Positions 35,473 through 44,512 of a stretch of DNA of 64,000 nucleotides are shown piece by piece. Each line of letters begins with the position of its first letter. Position 1 is the stretch's first letter. Where the stretch lies: contig NZ_AHCF03000003.1 of the NCBI RefSeq assembly GCF_000238275.3, positions 1,116,001-1,180,000 of the forward strand, in the 5' to 3' direction. The position numbers and the translations under genes are program-made. Under the pieces are notes generated by a model. That model was not told the origin of the DNA and searched no databases. It saw only the letters and a list, made by a program, of their open reading frames with translations. Source of the DNA: Pseudoalteromonas undina (GTDB lineage Bacteria; Pseudomonadota; Gammaproteobacteria; Enterobacterales; Alteromonadaceae).

Positions 35473-36114
35473 TTAACTCAGTGCACCAGAGTCTAAATAG
35501 TCACCCATCCCTAGGGTAAACATCCATATGCCCCATAAGCTGTGCTCAAGAACACAGGCAAAGGTTGAGCGGCTTTGTGCGTAGGTATATGCAAATAGTA
35601 ATCCGCCTATAAACGCTAAACTTACAGCAACCCAATTAGCGTAAACAATATGTGCCAGTGCAAATACACTCGCACTGATAATAATGCGTAGCCATTTACT
35701 GGGCATAATGCGCTTGTAACGATGAAAAAAGTAGGTTCTAAATATTAATTCTTGCGGGATCACTGACAATAAAGGGTAGAGCAGTAATAGCATTAGCCAG
35801 TCGGTGAGATTTTCACGAGGTAAAGTAAACCAGTGTCCTTGGTAAAGTAAGTTGTAAAATACCCCCGAAAATAACGCGCCAATAAAGAAAAAGCTAAACA
35901 TGCGGCGCTTCACAGCAGAAAACTGCCCCAAGCTAGTTAATCTAAAACGTTTAAAGTGGCTGTCGTTTAATAATAACATACAGCACACACTCATGAGGAT
36001 GATCAGTGCTGGAATAAGCCAGTTAGATAAATATTGGCGAATATTAAAGCCAATTAAAGGCAGAATGATAAAAATAAAGGTAAATTCAAACCAGCGGTAT
36101 TGATTAGCGTTCAC
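35473..36114 (-). CDS. CPBP family intramembrane protease-like protein
   Basis: A 213-residue protein with six to seven membrane helices, of the CPBP (CaaX protease and bacteriocin-processing, Abi) family. Motif 1 reads PQELIFRTYFFHRY (about residues 123-136), motif 2 SVFALAHIVYANW (about 149-161) with the histidine, and motif 3 LEHSLWG near 191. In motif 1 the first Glu of the usual EExxxR is Gln; I recall a proteobacterial subgroup with PQE, so it may still be active. Role unknown; relatives act in prenyl-protein processing or bacteriocin immunity. Confidence 0.82.
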   Translation of the reverse strand: MNANQYRWFEFTFIFIILPLIGFNIRQYLSNWLIPALIILMSVCCMLLLNDSHFKRFRLTSLGQFSAVKRRMFSFFFIGALFSGVFYNLLYQGHWFTLPRENLTDWLMLLLLYPLLSVIPQELIFRTYFFHRYKRIMPSKWLRIIISASVFALAHIVYANWVAVSLAFIGGLLFAYTYAQSRSTFACVLEHSLWGIWMFTLGMGDYLDSGALS

Positions 36115-36345
36115 GTTTGCTCACGGTGATTTTTATTTCACCTTAGCAAACGATTAAGTCATATTTATGACTATAAAACAGTCAAGCTGATTATATTTAA
36201 ACCCAATGAGTCTTACTAAGGCACTTGGCTTCCGGTTAAGGTTGACTTACCCCCTTGCAACCCTTAGCCTGCCTGCTTTTATTTTTACATCATTGTATTG
36301 CCACGTTAATAGTTTTAAGCCTAGGCGTGTATTTAGGAGCAAAAA

Positions 36346-36615
36346 ATGAATAAAGCAGAATTGGTTGCAGCTATTGCGGATGCGAGTGAATTAACAAAAA
36401 AAGACGCACAAGCTGCGTTAACCAGCTTACAAAAAGTGATTACAAAGTCGCTGTCTGAAGGCGATCAGGTACAAATTTCAGGCTTTGGTACTTTTGCACT
36501 TAGTTACTACCCAGCGCGTACTGGTCGTAATCCACAAACTGGTGCAGCGATTGAAATACAAGGGGCTAATAAAGCCGTATTTAAACCAGCAAAAGCGTTA
36601 AAAGAGCGCCTTTAA
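36346..36615 (+). CDS. HU family DNA-binding protein
   Basis: An 89-residue nucleoid protein of standard HU length. The helical body (MNKAELVAAIADASELTKKDAQ) and the beta-arm region (FGTFALSYYPARTGRNPQTG, with the usual GRNPQTG) are intact; the tip residues IEIQGANKAVFKPAKALK complete the family pattern. It bends DNA non-specifically. Alpha and beta subunits cannot be told apart here, so no symbol is given. It is monocistronic, preceded by GGAGC, and has a branched hairpin region after it. Confidence 0.92.
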   Translation: MNKAELVAAIADASELTKKDAQAALTSLQKVITKSLSEGDQVQISGFGTFALSYYPARTGRNPQTGAAIEIQGANKAVFKPAKALKERL

Positions 36616-36837
36616 TGTATAACTTTAGTGCCTGTAAGTTCGCTTTTCCCCCAAAAGCTACTACGTAGCTTACAGGCTCTTTGCATTATTACCTTTGCCT
36701 GTAGTATCTGCAATCAGTGTAAATAATTTACATTACTTGTTTATTACCTTTTATAAAATCTTATTATATTCAGCGTGTTATGTTTGGTATGTGATATGCA
36801 AATACTGTTATGTATTGAATGAAATAAGGAGTATTTA

Positions 36838-37416
36838 ATGAGTAACTTACATAACAGTAATCGTTTAAAAGGTAAAAAAATTGCCATTTTAGCCACCGAT
36901 GGATTTGAGCAAAGCGAGTTACTCTCGCCACAGGCTGCATTAATTGAGGCGGGCGCCGATATAGATGTTGTTTCTATTAAAGAAGGGCAGATCACCGCAT
37001 GGGATGAAGACAAGTGGGGTGAAAAAGTTGCTGTTGATAAATTAGCAGCCAATGCAAATGCCGGTGATTACGATGCGCTTTTACTGCCTGGTGGCTTGTT
37101 CAATCCCGATAGCTTACGCCAAGACTCGGGTGCTAAGGCATTTGTAGATGGTTTTTTTGGAGCAAAGAAAAACAAACCTGTTGCCGCTATTTGCCATGCG
37201 CCGTGGTTACTCGCAGAGATTAACAAGCTCAGAGACAAAAAGGTCACCTCATATCCGAGTATTAAAAGTGATTTAATTAATGCCGGTGCTAACTGGGTCG
37301 ACCAAGAGGTGTGTGTTGATCAAGGCTTAGTGACTAGTCGCAGTCCTGCAGATTTAGACGCGTTTAATGCTAAGTTTATAGAAGAGATTCTTGAGGGTAA
37401 GCATCAAGCGCATTAA
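36838..37416 (+). CDS. DJ-1/PfpI family protein
   Basis: A 192-residue cytoplasmic protein of the PfpI/YhbO type. The nucleophile elbow is AAICHAPWLLAEI with the conserved Cys followed by His (about residues 118-130), and the helper Glu is in FEQSELLSP near the start. Such proteins act as glyoxalase III/deglycase-like stress enzymes, though the exact activity is debated. The longer GTKGVTSYPSIKSDLINAGANW-type stretch (here KKVTSYPSIKSDLINAGANW) is typical. AAGGAG precedes the ATG. It ends at a bidirectional terminator shared with the trp operon. Confidence 0.9.
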   Translation: MSNLHNSNRLKGKKIAILATDGFEQSELLSPQAALIEAGADIDVVSIKEGQITAWDEDKWGEKVAVDKLAANANAGDYDALLLPGGLFNPDSLRQDSGAKAFVDGFFGAKKNKPVAAICHAPWLLAEINKLRDKKVTSYPSIKSDLINAGANWVDQEVCVDQGLVTSRSPADLDAFNAKFIEEILEGKHQAH

Positions 37417-37431
37417 GTTTGCAGTTTAAAT

Positions 37432-37460
37432 AAAAAAGGGCATGTTACATGCCCTTTTTT
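37432..37460. terminator. bidirectional terminator (end of trp operon)
   Basis: Perfect 13-bp stem AAAAAAGGGCATG (37432-37444) / CATGCCCTTTTTT (37448-37460) with a three-base loop. It lies 21 bases past the trpA stop and 15 bases past the PfpI-family stop. Confidence 0.92.
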
Positions 37461-37481
37461 AGTGATTAAAAACGCCGTTGA

Positions 37482-38303
37482 TTAAAGCGCTGTTGCGGCT
37501 TTCATCTCGGTTACAAATGTTTTTAATTGTGTGGTCATTGCATTTAAATCATTTAGGTTTGCTTCAATGATTTTTACTACTGCAGAACCTGAAATAGCAC
37601 CCGCAGCACCGGCTTTAAGCGCAGCTTTTACATCATCAGGTGTTGAAATACCAAAGCCTAATAACGCAGGCGCACTGTGGTACTCTTGTAAGCGCGAAAC
37701 CACGTGTGTTGCAGGCATTTGTGCTTTAGTATCGGTGCCTGTTACCCCTGCACGAGACAGTAAGTAAGTGTAACCGCGACCGTACGATGCGCACTCACGC
37801 AACGTATCGTCACTGGCGTTCGGCGTAGCGATAAATATCGGGTCAATACCGTTTGCCATGGCGGCTTTTCTAAACATTTTAGACTCGTGTAATGGCACAT
37901 CAGCCACTAAAATAGAGTCAACGCCTACTGCTTTTGCATCAGTGTAAAACTTTTCTAAGCCACGTTTAAATATTAAGTTTGAATACAATAATAAACCAAT
38001 TGGGATATCGGCATTGTACTGGCGTATTTCTTTAATAATATCAAAACAATCTTGTGTATTAATGTGCTCATCTAAAGCACGAATATTGGCCTTTTGAATA
38101 ACAGGGCCGTCGGCAATCGGATCTGAAAACGGAATACCTAGCTCTAGTCCATCTGCGCCGCCATCGATTAAGCTTTTAATAATTTCAATGCTTTGCGCTT
38201 TACCCGGATCGCCAATAGTCACAAACGGTACAAATGCGCCTTGGTTTTGCTCTTTTAGTGCTGCAAACATTTGTCCGTAACGGTCAGTTTTTACTTGGCT
38301 CAT
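37482..38303 (-). CDS. trpA: tryptophan synthase alpha subunit
   Basis: A 273-residue TIM-barrel enzyme that splits indole-3-glycerol phosphate to indole and glyceraldehyde 3-phosphate and hands indole to TrpB. The catalytic pair is E54 in [10 protein letters not shown] and D65 in IADGP. The phosphate site GFGIS and GAISGSAVV are present. The ATG overlaps the trpB stop by four bases (ATGA), coupling the two subunits. It is the last gene of the trp operon and a strong terminator follows. Length and motifs are normal. Confidence 0.96.
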   Translation of the reverse strand: MSQVKTDRYGQMFAALKEQNQGAFVPFVTIGDPGKAQSIEIIKSLIDGGADGLELGIPFSDPIADGPVIQKANIRALDEHINTQDCFDIIKEIRQYNADIPIGLLLYSNLIFKRGLEKFYTDAKAVGVDSILVADVPLHESKMFRKAAMANGIDPIFIATPNASDDTLRECASYGRGYTYLLSRAGVTGTDTKAQMPATHVVSRLQEYHSAPALLGFGISTPDDVKAALKAGAAGAISGSAVVKIIEANLNDLNAMTTQLKTFVTEMKAATAL

Positions 38304-39484
38304 AATTGACCTTCCTCTGATAATACCTTGTGTACGTGGGCTAAATCTTTATCGCCACGACCACTTAAATTAATAACAATAATACTGTCCTGCGTTTGCT
38401 CTTCTGCATATTCGAGGGCGTAGGCTAGCGCATGACTTGATTCTAGTGCCGGAATAATACCTTCGTGCTTTGCCAGTGCTTGAAAGGCATCAAGTGCTTT
38501 GGTGTCGGTAATGCCTACATATTGAGCACGGCCAGTTTCGTGCAAAAAGGCATGTTGAGGGCCAACTGCGGGATAATCTAATCCCGCCGATACAGAGTAA
38601 GACTCTTCAATTTGGCCATCTGTATTTTGCATAATATAAGTGTAAGTACCGTGTAAAATACCTTTAGTGCCTTTACAGATGGTTGCGCCATGTTCGTGCG
38701 TGTCTAACCCTTTACCTGCAGGTTCAACGCCAATAAGCTTAACGCTTGGCTCGTCAATAAAATCAGTAAACATACCAATAGCATTGGAGCCACCACCTAC
38801 ACACGCAATAACCGCATCAGGCAAACGGCCTTCGGCTTTAAGTACTTGTTGTTTTGCTTCTTCACCAATTATTTTTTGATATTCACGTACAATTGTTGGA
38901 AAAGGGTGAGGGCCCGCGGCTGTACCTAAAAGGTAATGAGCCTCTTGATAATTTGCTGACCAGTCACGCAATGCCTCATTAACCGCATCTTTTAGTGTGC
39001 CCGAGCCTGCCGTTACTGGAATAACTTCAGCGCCCATGAGTTTCATTCTGAATACATTTGGCTGTTGGCGTTCAACATCTTTTGCACCCATGTAAATACG
39101 GCATTTTAAGCCAAGTAATGCACAGGCAAGTGCAGTGGCTACACCATGTTGGCCGGCGCCGGTTTCTGCTATGACTTCTTTTTTACCCATGCGTTTGGTA
39201 AGCAGTGCTTGGCCTAATACTTGGTTTGTTTTGTGCGCACCACCGTGGAGTAAATCTTCACGCTTTAAGTACAGTTTTACTTTTGGGTTTTTAACTAAGT
39301 TACGCGTTAACGTAAGCGGCGTAGGGCGACCCGCATACTCGTTAAGTAATTTACTTAGCTCTGCCTGAAACTCAGGATCTTTTTGTGCTTTATTAAATTC
39401 GTTTTCTAACTGCTTAAGCGCAGGGACAAGCAGTTCCGGTACAAACATACCGCCAAACTCGCCAAAATAAGCTGGATTTTGCAT
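38300..39484 (-). CDS. trpB: tryptophan synthase beta subunit
   Basis: A 394-residue PLP enzyme that joins indole and serine to tryptophan. The cofactor lysine is K85 in HGGAHKTNQ, the glutamate in AETGAGQHG is the catalytic acid, and [10 protein letters not shown] binds the PLP phosphate. The ATG at 39484 ([12 protein letters not shown]) is chosen because GAGG lies six bases upstream and homologues start here; an in-frame TTG-type extension to 39520 would run into trpCF. Seven bases separate it from trpCF and it overlaps trpA by four. Confidence 0.96.
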   Translation of the reverse strand: MQNPAYFGEFGGMFVPELLVPALKQLENEFNKAQKDPEFQAELSKLLNEYAGRPTPLTLTRNLVKNPKVKLYLKREDLLHGGAHKTNQVLGQALLTKRMGKKEVIAETGAGQHGVATALACALLGLKCRIYMGAKDVERQQPNVFRMKLMGAEVIPVTAGSGTLKDAVNEALRDWSANYQEAHYLLGTAAGPHPFPTIVREYQKIIGEEAKQQVLKAEGRLPDAVIACVGGGSNAIGMFTDFIDEPSVKLIGVEPAGKGLDTHEHGATICKGTKGILHGTYTYIMQNTDGQIEESYSVSAGLDYPAVGPQHAFLHETGRAQYVGITDTKALDAFQALAKHEGIIPALESSHALAYALEYAEEQTQDSIIVINLSGRGDKDLAHVHKVLSEEGQL

Positions 39485-39491
39485 TTTAACC

Positions 39492-40856
39492 TCAATAATT
39501 TCTGATACTTGTAAAAGCATGATGTAGTTTGTTTGCGCACTTTTTACCAGGAGACTGCTCTACACCTGAATTTAAATCAAGTCCTAAAGCTCCGTGATAG
39601 AGGGCATCGCTAATATTGTCTGGGTTTAAGCCGCCAGCAAGCATAAATGGGGTGGTCGCATCACGCAGTACCGACCAATCAAATGTTTTACCTGTGCCAC
39701 CCGCGTGTGAATCACTGTGGGTGTCGTATAAATGGCGATCTGCGCCTGCTACGGGTTGTGGTAAAACATCTTTTATTGCCTGTGCTTTCCAAATTTGGCA
39801 ATTACGTGGTAATTCACTACGTAATGACGCAATGTATTGTTCATCTTCTTGGCCATGTAATTGAACGGCTGATAATTTAAGTTGTTTAGCGTGTTCAGCC
39901 ACATCAGGTATAGCAGCGTTAACAAATACGCCAACAAATTTTAAAGGCGCACTTTGACTGATTTCTTTAGCGCAATCTAAATCAACAAAGCGGGGTGATT
40001 TAGGGTAAAAAATCAACCCGCCATACACAGCGCCATTGCTATAGGCTGCAATAGCATCTTGATTGCGGGTTAAGCCGCACACTTTGTTTTCGCCTAATAT
40101 AACGCGACGACATGCTTGTATTAGATCAGCTTCAGCCATTAATGAGCTGCCAATTAAAAAGCCATTACATAAAGGGGCTAAGCGTTTTACATCTTGATGG
40201 GTGTAAATACCTGACTCAGAAATAACCACTTTATTTTCAGGAATAAGTTTACGTAGTCGTTCTGTGGTGGCTAAGTCGGTGCTTAAATCACGCAAATCTC
40301 GATTATTAATTCCAATTATTTGTGCATTGAGTGCCAGCGCACGGTGAACTTCTTCTTCGTTACTTACCTCAGTTAATACTGACATATTTAATGAGTCGGC
40401 CACTTCATGCAGTGTTTTATATTGCTGATCGTCAAGCACAGATAGCATCAGTAAAATAGCGTCGCCGCCATAAAGACGTGCCATATAAACTTGGTACTCA
40501 TCAATAAAAAAGTCTTTACAAATAAGCGGCTGTTCAACTTGGCTACGTACAAATTCAAGGTAATCAAAGCTGCCTTGAAAGTACTTTTCGTCAGTTAACA
40601 CACTCATACAAGTGGCATACTGCTTATACGCTTGGGTGATTTCTGTTAAATCAAATGGCTGACGAATCAACCCCTTAGAGGGCGATGCTTTTTTGCATTC
40701 TAAAATAAACTGCGTACCAGATGCTGCCAGTGCTTTGTAAAAACTACGCTCAGTCGGTTTGGCTTGGTGCTTAAAGCTATCTAGTGGGCGTGCAGCCTTA
40801 CGCTCGATTAGTTCTATTTTTTTATCAGCAATAATTTTGTCTAATACATTAGCCAT
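39492..40856 (-). CDS. trpCF: bifunctional indole-3-glycerol-phosphate synthase / phosphoribosylanthranilate isomerase
   Basis: A 454-residue fusion of two TIM barrels. Residues 1-255 are TrpC, with [14 protein letters not shown] and [31 protein letters not shown] strands, [14 protein letters not shown] and [13 protein letters not shown]. Residues about 258-454 are TrpF, with [13 protein letters not shown] in place of the usual KICG start, FVGVFVN and GGLNPDN. It catalyses two successive steps between phosphoribosyl anthranilate and indoleglycerol phosphate. The fusion is usual in gammaproteobacteria. The ATG overlaps the trpD stop by eight bases. Confidence 0.95.
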   Translation of the reverse strand: MANVLDKIIADKKIELIERKAARPLDSFKHQAKPTERSFYKALAASGTQFILECKKASPSKGLIRQPFDLTEITQAYKQYATCMSVLTDEKYFQGSFDYLEFVRSQVEQPLICKDFFIDEYQVYMARLYGGDAILLMLSVLDDQQYKTLHEVADSLNMSVLTEVSNEEEVHRALALNAQIIGINNRDLRDLSTDLATTERLRKLIPENKVVISESGIYTHQDVKRLAPLCNGFLIGSSLMAEADLIQACRRVILGENKVCGLTRNQDAIAAYSNGAVYGGLIFYPKSPRFVDLDCAKEISQSAPLKFVGVFVNAAIPDVAEHAKQLKLSAVQLHGQEDEQYIASLRSELPRNCQIWKAQAIKDVLPQPVAGADRHLYDTHSDSHAGGTGKTFDWSVLRDATTPFMLAGGLNPDNISDALYHGALGLDLNSGVEQSPGKKCANKLHHAFTSIRNY

Positions 40857-41886
40857 GACTTACCTCAATAATTGCATTTAATGTGTCCATGGCCTTGCCT
40901 GAACGTAATAAAGAGTGTGTTATTTGTGCACCTTGTTTTAACGACTCTGCTTGGCCGGTTAAGTACAGCAATGCGGCCACATTAACAACAATTGCGGCGT
41001 TGTGTGCCTCAGTGCCTTTACCTTGTAAAATAGCAAGGCTGGCGTTTGCATTGTATTGTGGGCCTTCACCGGCTAATTGTTCAAGTGAATAGTTTGCAAG
41101 GTCAAAATCACTTGGACTGAGTGTGTACTGAGTAATTTTACCATTATTAAGCTCTACAACCTGTGTTGGGCCATGTAAGGCAATTTCGTCAGTACCAGAG
41201 CCGTGCACTATCATAGCGCGTTTAGTCCCTAGAGTATTAAGCGTTTGTGCCATTGGCAGACATAAAGACTCATCGTACACGCCGAGTAATTGCACCTCAG
41301 GAGCGGCTGGATTAGCCAGTGGCCCAAGAATATTAAAAATGGTTCGGGTTTTTAAACTGGTACGCACGTTCATCGCATGGCGTACCCCGCTGTGGTAGTG
41401 CGGTGCAAATAAAAAGGTAAAATTTGTGCTGTCTAAACAACGAGCAGCGACCTCTGGGGTCATATCGATATTGATCCCCAGTGCTTTGAGCAAGTCAGCA
41501 GAGCCAGAATTACTCGACACGCTTCGATTGCCATGTTTTACCATATTAATACCTGCCGCGGCCGCCACAATCGCGGCCGTGGTACTAATATTTATAGTGT
41601 TTGAACCATCGCCACCGGTGCCACAGCTATCAGCAAGTAGTGTTTTATTAGTGGTAAAGGCAACGGCATTTTCACGCATTGAAGCGGCAGCACCGGCAAT
41701 CTCATCGCTTACTTCACCTTTCATTTTAAGGCCAATAAGTAACGCAGAGAGTTCAATGTCGCTCATATTACCTTGCATAATTTGATCAAATAGCGATTTT
41801 GCTTGCACGTAACTAAGTGACTGCTTTGTGATGATGTGCTCAATGGCGTGTTGAACATTAAGCGGGCTGTGTAATTGATTAGTCAT
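40849..41886 (-). CDS. trpD: anthranilate phosphoribosyltransferase
   Basis: A 345-residue enzyme that couples anthranilate with phosphoribosyl pyrophosphate. The PRPP-binding DSCGTGGDGSNTINIST (residues about 86-102), KHGNRSVSSNSGSADLLKALG and NILGPLANPA motifs are complete. The ATG at 41886 has AGGA six bases upstream and is preferred to the GTG at 41907 that would lie inside trpG. Unlike in E. coli, it is separate from trpG, the ten-base gap between them holding the ribosome site. Confidence 0.95.
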   Translation of the reverse strand: MTNQLHSPLNVQHAIEHIITKQSLSYVQAKSLFDQIMQGNMSDIELSALLIGLKMKGEVSDEIAGAAASMRENAVAFTTNKTLLADSCGTGGDGSNTINISTTAAIVAAAAGINMVKHGNRSVSSNSGSADLLKALGINIDMTPEVAARCLDSTNFTFLFAPHYHSGVRHAMNVRTSLKTRTIFNILGPLANPAAPEVQLLGVYDESLCLPMAQTLNTLGTKRAMIVHGSGTDEIALHGPTQVVELNNGKITQYTLSPSDFDLANYSLEQLAGEGPQYNANASLAILQGKGTEAHNAAIVVNVAALLYLTGQAESLKQGAQITHSLLRSGKAMDTLNAIIEVSHG

Positions 41887-41896
41887 AATGTTCCTT

Positions 41897-42499
41897 TTAT
41901 TTGGCACGTGTTAAATAAGCAACGCTTTGCTGTAGTAGCATTGCGCCATTGGGCGTTAAAATTGACTCTGGGTGGAATTGATAGCCCAGTACATTGTCTT
42001 GATGATGATAAATAGCCATTGGTATATCTTGGTATTTGGCAATAACGGCTAAGTTATCAGGTACTTTTGTTGCCATTAAAGAATGATAACGTGCCACTGG
42101 CATGGTGCTTCCCATACCGTAAAATACAGGGTGATCATTTAAATTTATAATTGATGACTTACCATGTACGGTTTCACCAGCGTGACCGACTACTCCGCCA
42201 TAGCTTTGTGTTAGCGCTTGTTGGCCTAAACAAATACCTAGCATTGGAAATTGGCCCTTACACAGGTTAATTAACTCCATAAGGCAGCCTGCATCGCTAG
42301 GTGCACCAGGGCCTGGTGATAATACCAGCAGTACTTGTCCACGCTCTGCCTGCATTTTTTCGAATATGATCTCTGCGCTAATGTTGTTTCGGTAAACTAC
42401 TAACTCAGCACCTAGCATTGTTAGCTCATCAACAAGGTTGTAGCTAAATGAGTCAAAGTTATCTAAAAAGTAAATTTTAATAGGGTGTGCTTCACTCAT
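41897..42499 (-). CDS. trpG: anthranilate synthase glutamine amidotransferase subunit
   Basis: A 200-residue class I glutamine amidotransferase giving ammonia to TrpE. The triad is C90 in GICLGQQAL, H176 and E178 in GYQFHPESI; the oxyanion part SPGPGAPSDAG is intact. It begins one base after the trpE stop, and its ribosome site lies inside trpE, so the two subunits are made together. Confidence 0.95.
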   Translation of the reverse strand: MSEAHPIKIYFLDNFDSFSYNLVDELTMLGAELVVYRNNISAEIIFEKMQAERGQVLLVLSPGPGAPSDAGCLMELINLCKGQFPMLGICLGQQALTQSYGGVVGHAGETVHGKSSIINLNDHPVFYGMGSTMPVARYHSLMATKVPDNLAVIAKYQDIPMAIYHHQDNVLGYQFHPESILTPNGAMLLQQSVAYLTRAK

Positions 42500-42500
42500 T

Positions 42501-44069
42501 TTATACTGCCTTATACGTCGATTTAATCGCGGTGATCACCGCTTGGGCTTTAGCGCGCGTTTCGTTTGCCTCTGACATTGGATCTGAATCGAATACAACC
42601 CCAGCACCAGCCTGCACATAAGCAATATTATTTTTAACAAAGGCGGCACGAATAACAATACAGCTGTCCATGGCACCGTCACCGGTTAAATAGCCAACTG
42701 CGCCACCATAGCTACCGCGACGTTTGCCTTCAGTTTTGCGCACTAATTCTGCCGCACGCACTTTGGGTGCCCCCACTAAGGTACCCATATTCATACAGGC
42801 TTGATAAGCATGCAGGGCATCTAGTTCGGGTTTTAATTTTCCAACTACGCGTGATACTAAATGCATTACTTGTGAATAACGGTCTACTTTTAATAGCTCT
42901 TTGGCATGGCGAGTACCAGGCACGCTAATACGAGCAACGTCGTTACGTGCTAAATCAACCAGCATTAAGTGCTCGGCACGTTCTTTTTGATCGTTTCTGA
43001 GCTCAAGTTCAATACGGCTATCTAAATCGGGATTAATTTGTCCATTTGCAAACTTACCCCGTGAACGTGTACCTGCAATCGGATAAACCTCAACTTGTTG
43101 AGACTTAACCTCATACTTAAGCGCAGACTCTGGAGAAGCGCCAAATAATGAGAAATCTTCATCACGCATGTAAAACATGTACGGGCTTGGATTTTGCTTT
43201 TTAAGCTGGCTATAAGCATGTAATGAGTCAGGGCACGGCAATGAGAAAGTACGAGAGGGCACCACTTGAAAAATATCGCCATCAACTATGTGTTGCTTAA
43301 GTTTTATCACTTGTTGGCAATATTGCTCATCACTAATATCAACATTTACAGGGCAGTCACCTGCTTGGCTTGGGGCACTAAAGTCTGCGGCGTGGTCGCA
43401 TAATGTATTCAGGCGCTCTAATTGTTTGCCCACTTCAAAACAGTTTGCGTGAACATCTGGGCCATTAAACACATTACCAATTAACTCGGTTGTTTGTTTT
43501 TGGTGATCAATAACAACCAGTGTTTCGGCTAAATAAAATACGTAGTCTGGGCAGGTATTTTCACCGTCAGGTACATCGGATAGTTGTTCAAAGTTAGCCA
43601 CCATGTCGTAGGCAAATACACCGCCTAAAAACACTGAGAACGGATTGTCAGTGGTGCTTCTAATACTATTTAAACAAGTGTGTAGTGCACTAAAAGCGTT
43701 ATCGGCAATCAGTTTGCTAGCTTGGTCAATGGTGTCATCGACTGGGTGATACTCAAGTGTGAGTGTGGTATCGGTTAACTGTGAAGCGCAGTTTTGTACA
43801 TTAGCCTGCAAATAGTTAAGTAGTTGTTGGCCGTTGTTTGATTGTGCACTGATGCTCACTTGGTTGCCTTGGCAAACAATACGCAATGCACAATCAACCA
43901 GTATTAAGCTTTTTACGCTATCTTTTGAATCTATTTCTGCAGATTCAAGCAATAGTGAGTTAGGTTTATCAAGTGCCGCATACAAGGCAAGTGGGCTACT
44001 TATGTAGTCTCGTACTTGCGTTATGCTTGTCACTTCACCTGGTGTTGTTGTTATATGACTAAAAATCAA
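42501..44069 (-). CDS. trpE: anthranilate synthase component I
   Basis: A 522-residue chorismate-utilising enzyme, first step of tryptophan synthesis. The feedback-inhibition motif LLES is present at residues 40-43, so the enzyme is expected to be inhibited by tryptophan. Catalytic-domain landmarks are YPIAGTRSRGK, DLARNDVARI and GSYGGAVGYLTGDG. The only possible start in frame is TTG at 44069; a stop lies just upstream, and AGGGG seven bases before the TTG is a plausible ribosome site. It is the first structural gene after the double attenuator. Confidence 0.94.
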   Translation of the reverse strand: MIFSHITTTPGEVTSITQVRDYISSPLALYAALDKPNSLLLESAEIDSKDSVKSLILVDCALRIVCQGNQVSISAQSNNGQQLLNYLQANVQNCASQLTDTTLTLEYHPVDDTIDQASKLIADNAFSALHTCLNSIRSTTDNPFSVFLGGVFAYDMVANFEQLSDVPDGENTCPDYVFYLAETLVVIDHQKQTTELIGNVFNGPDVHANCFEVGKQLERLNTLCDHAADFSAPSQAGDCPVNVDISDEQYCQQVIKLKQHIVDGDIFQVVPSRTFSLPCPDSLHAYSQLKKQNPSPYMFYMRDEDFSLFGASPESALKYEVKSQQVEVYPIAGTRSRGKFANGQINPDLDSRIELELRNDQKERAEHLMLVDLARNDVARISVPGTRHAKELLKVDRYSQVMHLVSRVVGKLKPELDALHAYQACMNMGTLVGAPKVRAAELVRKTEGKRRGSYGGAVGYLTGDGAMDSCIVIRAAFVKNNIAYVQAGAGVVFDSDPMSEANETRAKAQAVITAIKSTYKAV

Positions 44070-44082
44070 ACCTCATCCCCTA

Positions 44083-44120
44083 AAAAATAAAACCCCGCAA
44101 TGCTAAGCAGTGCGGGGTTT
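44083..44120 (-). terminator. trp attenuator terminator 2 (proximal to trpE)
   Basis: Stem AAACCCCGCA (44090-44099) / TGCGGGGTTT (44111-44120) with inner TGC/GCA pairing, followed on the minus strand by TTTTATTTTTT. It lies 43 bases after the second leader peptide and about 14 bases before trpE. The segment AGCGGG just after the leader stop can pair with CCCGC of this stem, a plausible antiterminator. Confidence 0.9.
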
Positions 44121-44162
44121 GAATAACGATGTCTAAATTATAGATAGACCATTACCGTCCCG

Positions 44163-44213
44163 CTATGCCAAGCGCCACCACCAATGATGTGTAAGAGTGT
44201 TTACGTTATTCAT
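44163..44213 (-). CDS. trpL: trp leader peptide 2
   Basis: A 16-codon open frame reading MNNVNTLTHHWWWRLA, with three consecutive Trp codons, preceded by AGGAATT about eight bases upstream. A terminator follows at 44120. This is the textbook arrangement of ribosome-mediated attenuation: stalling at the Trp codons should favour the antiterminator. Codons 2-4 (GAATAACG) are exactly complementary to CGTTATTC just before the terminator (44121-44128), giving another competing structure. Confidence 0.9.
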   Translation of the reverse strand: MNNVNTLTHHWWWRLA

Positions 44214-44253
44214 GTTTTTAATTCCTGTTAATCTTGTATTGCAAAATTTAGTG

Positions 44254-44280
44254 ATAAAAAAACCCGCATGGTAGCGGGTT
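44254..44280 (-). terminator. trp attenuator terminator 1 (promoter-proximal)
   Basis: Stem AACCCGC (44261-44267) / GCGGGTT (44274-44280), loop of six bases, followed on the minus strand by a run of seven T. It lies 41 bases after the first leader peptide stop and 40 bases before the second leader start, so it would stop transcripts before the second attenuator. Confidence 0.9.
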
Positions 44281-44321
44281 AGAATTTTTTGTTTAGACAC
44301 GACAATTCATCACCCTTTGTT

Positions 44322-44366
44322 TTAAGAGTGCCACCACCAGATGATGTTTTGAATTGTATTTTTCAT
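44322..44366 (-). CDS. trp leader peptide 1
   Basis: A 14-codon frame reading MKNTIQNIIWWWHS, again with three Trp codons in a row. Its ribosome site is weak (AAGAATAA). The sequence ACAATTCA inside it (44350-44357) is exactly complementary to TGAATTGT after its stop (44302-44309), a likely 1:2 pairing of an attenuator. The peptide and its terminator differ in sequence from the second set, so this is an old duplication or independent unit, not a copy error. Confidence 0.88.
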   Translation of the reverse strand: MKNTIQNIIWWWHS

Positions 44367-44400
44367 TGTTATTTATTCTTTAATGTCTAAAAGTGGCTAC

Positions 44401-44430
44401 AGTAAAACGTATCAACTGCTTTTGTGTCAA
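44401..44430 (-). promoter_or_regulatory. probable trp operon promoter
   Basis: On the minus strand a perfect -35 TTGACA (44430-44425) is followed after 18 bases by TTTACT, a fair -10. Transcription would start about 30 bases before leader peptide 1. I see no CTAG-type palindrome resembling a TrpR operator in or around it. Confidence 0.6.
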
Positions 44431-44512
44431 GTGTTTATTTAAAACAATTTCGTTAAAAAACTTGTTATACTGTGTGAAACACCATTAAACCATTAATTAA
44501 AGTAGTTTTCAT

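Noticed and set aside
44059..44076. Third mini-peptide (ATG-AGG-TTT-GAT-TTT-TAG) before trpE
   Set aside because: It has no Trp codons and overlaps the trpE start; probably an accident of the AGGGG-ATGAGG ribosome-site region.
44401..44440. TrpR operator in the trp promoter
   Set aside because: No palindrome with CTAG half-sites was found between or around the -35 and -10 boxes.
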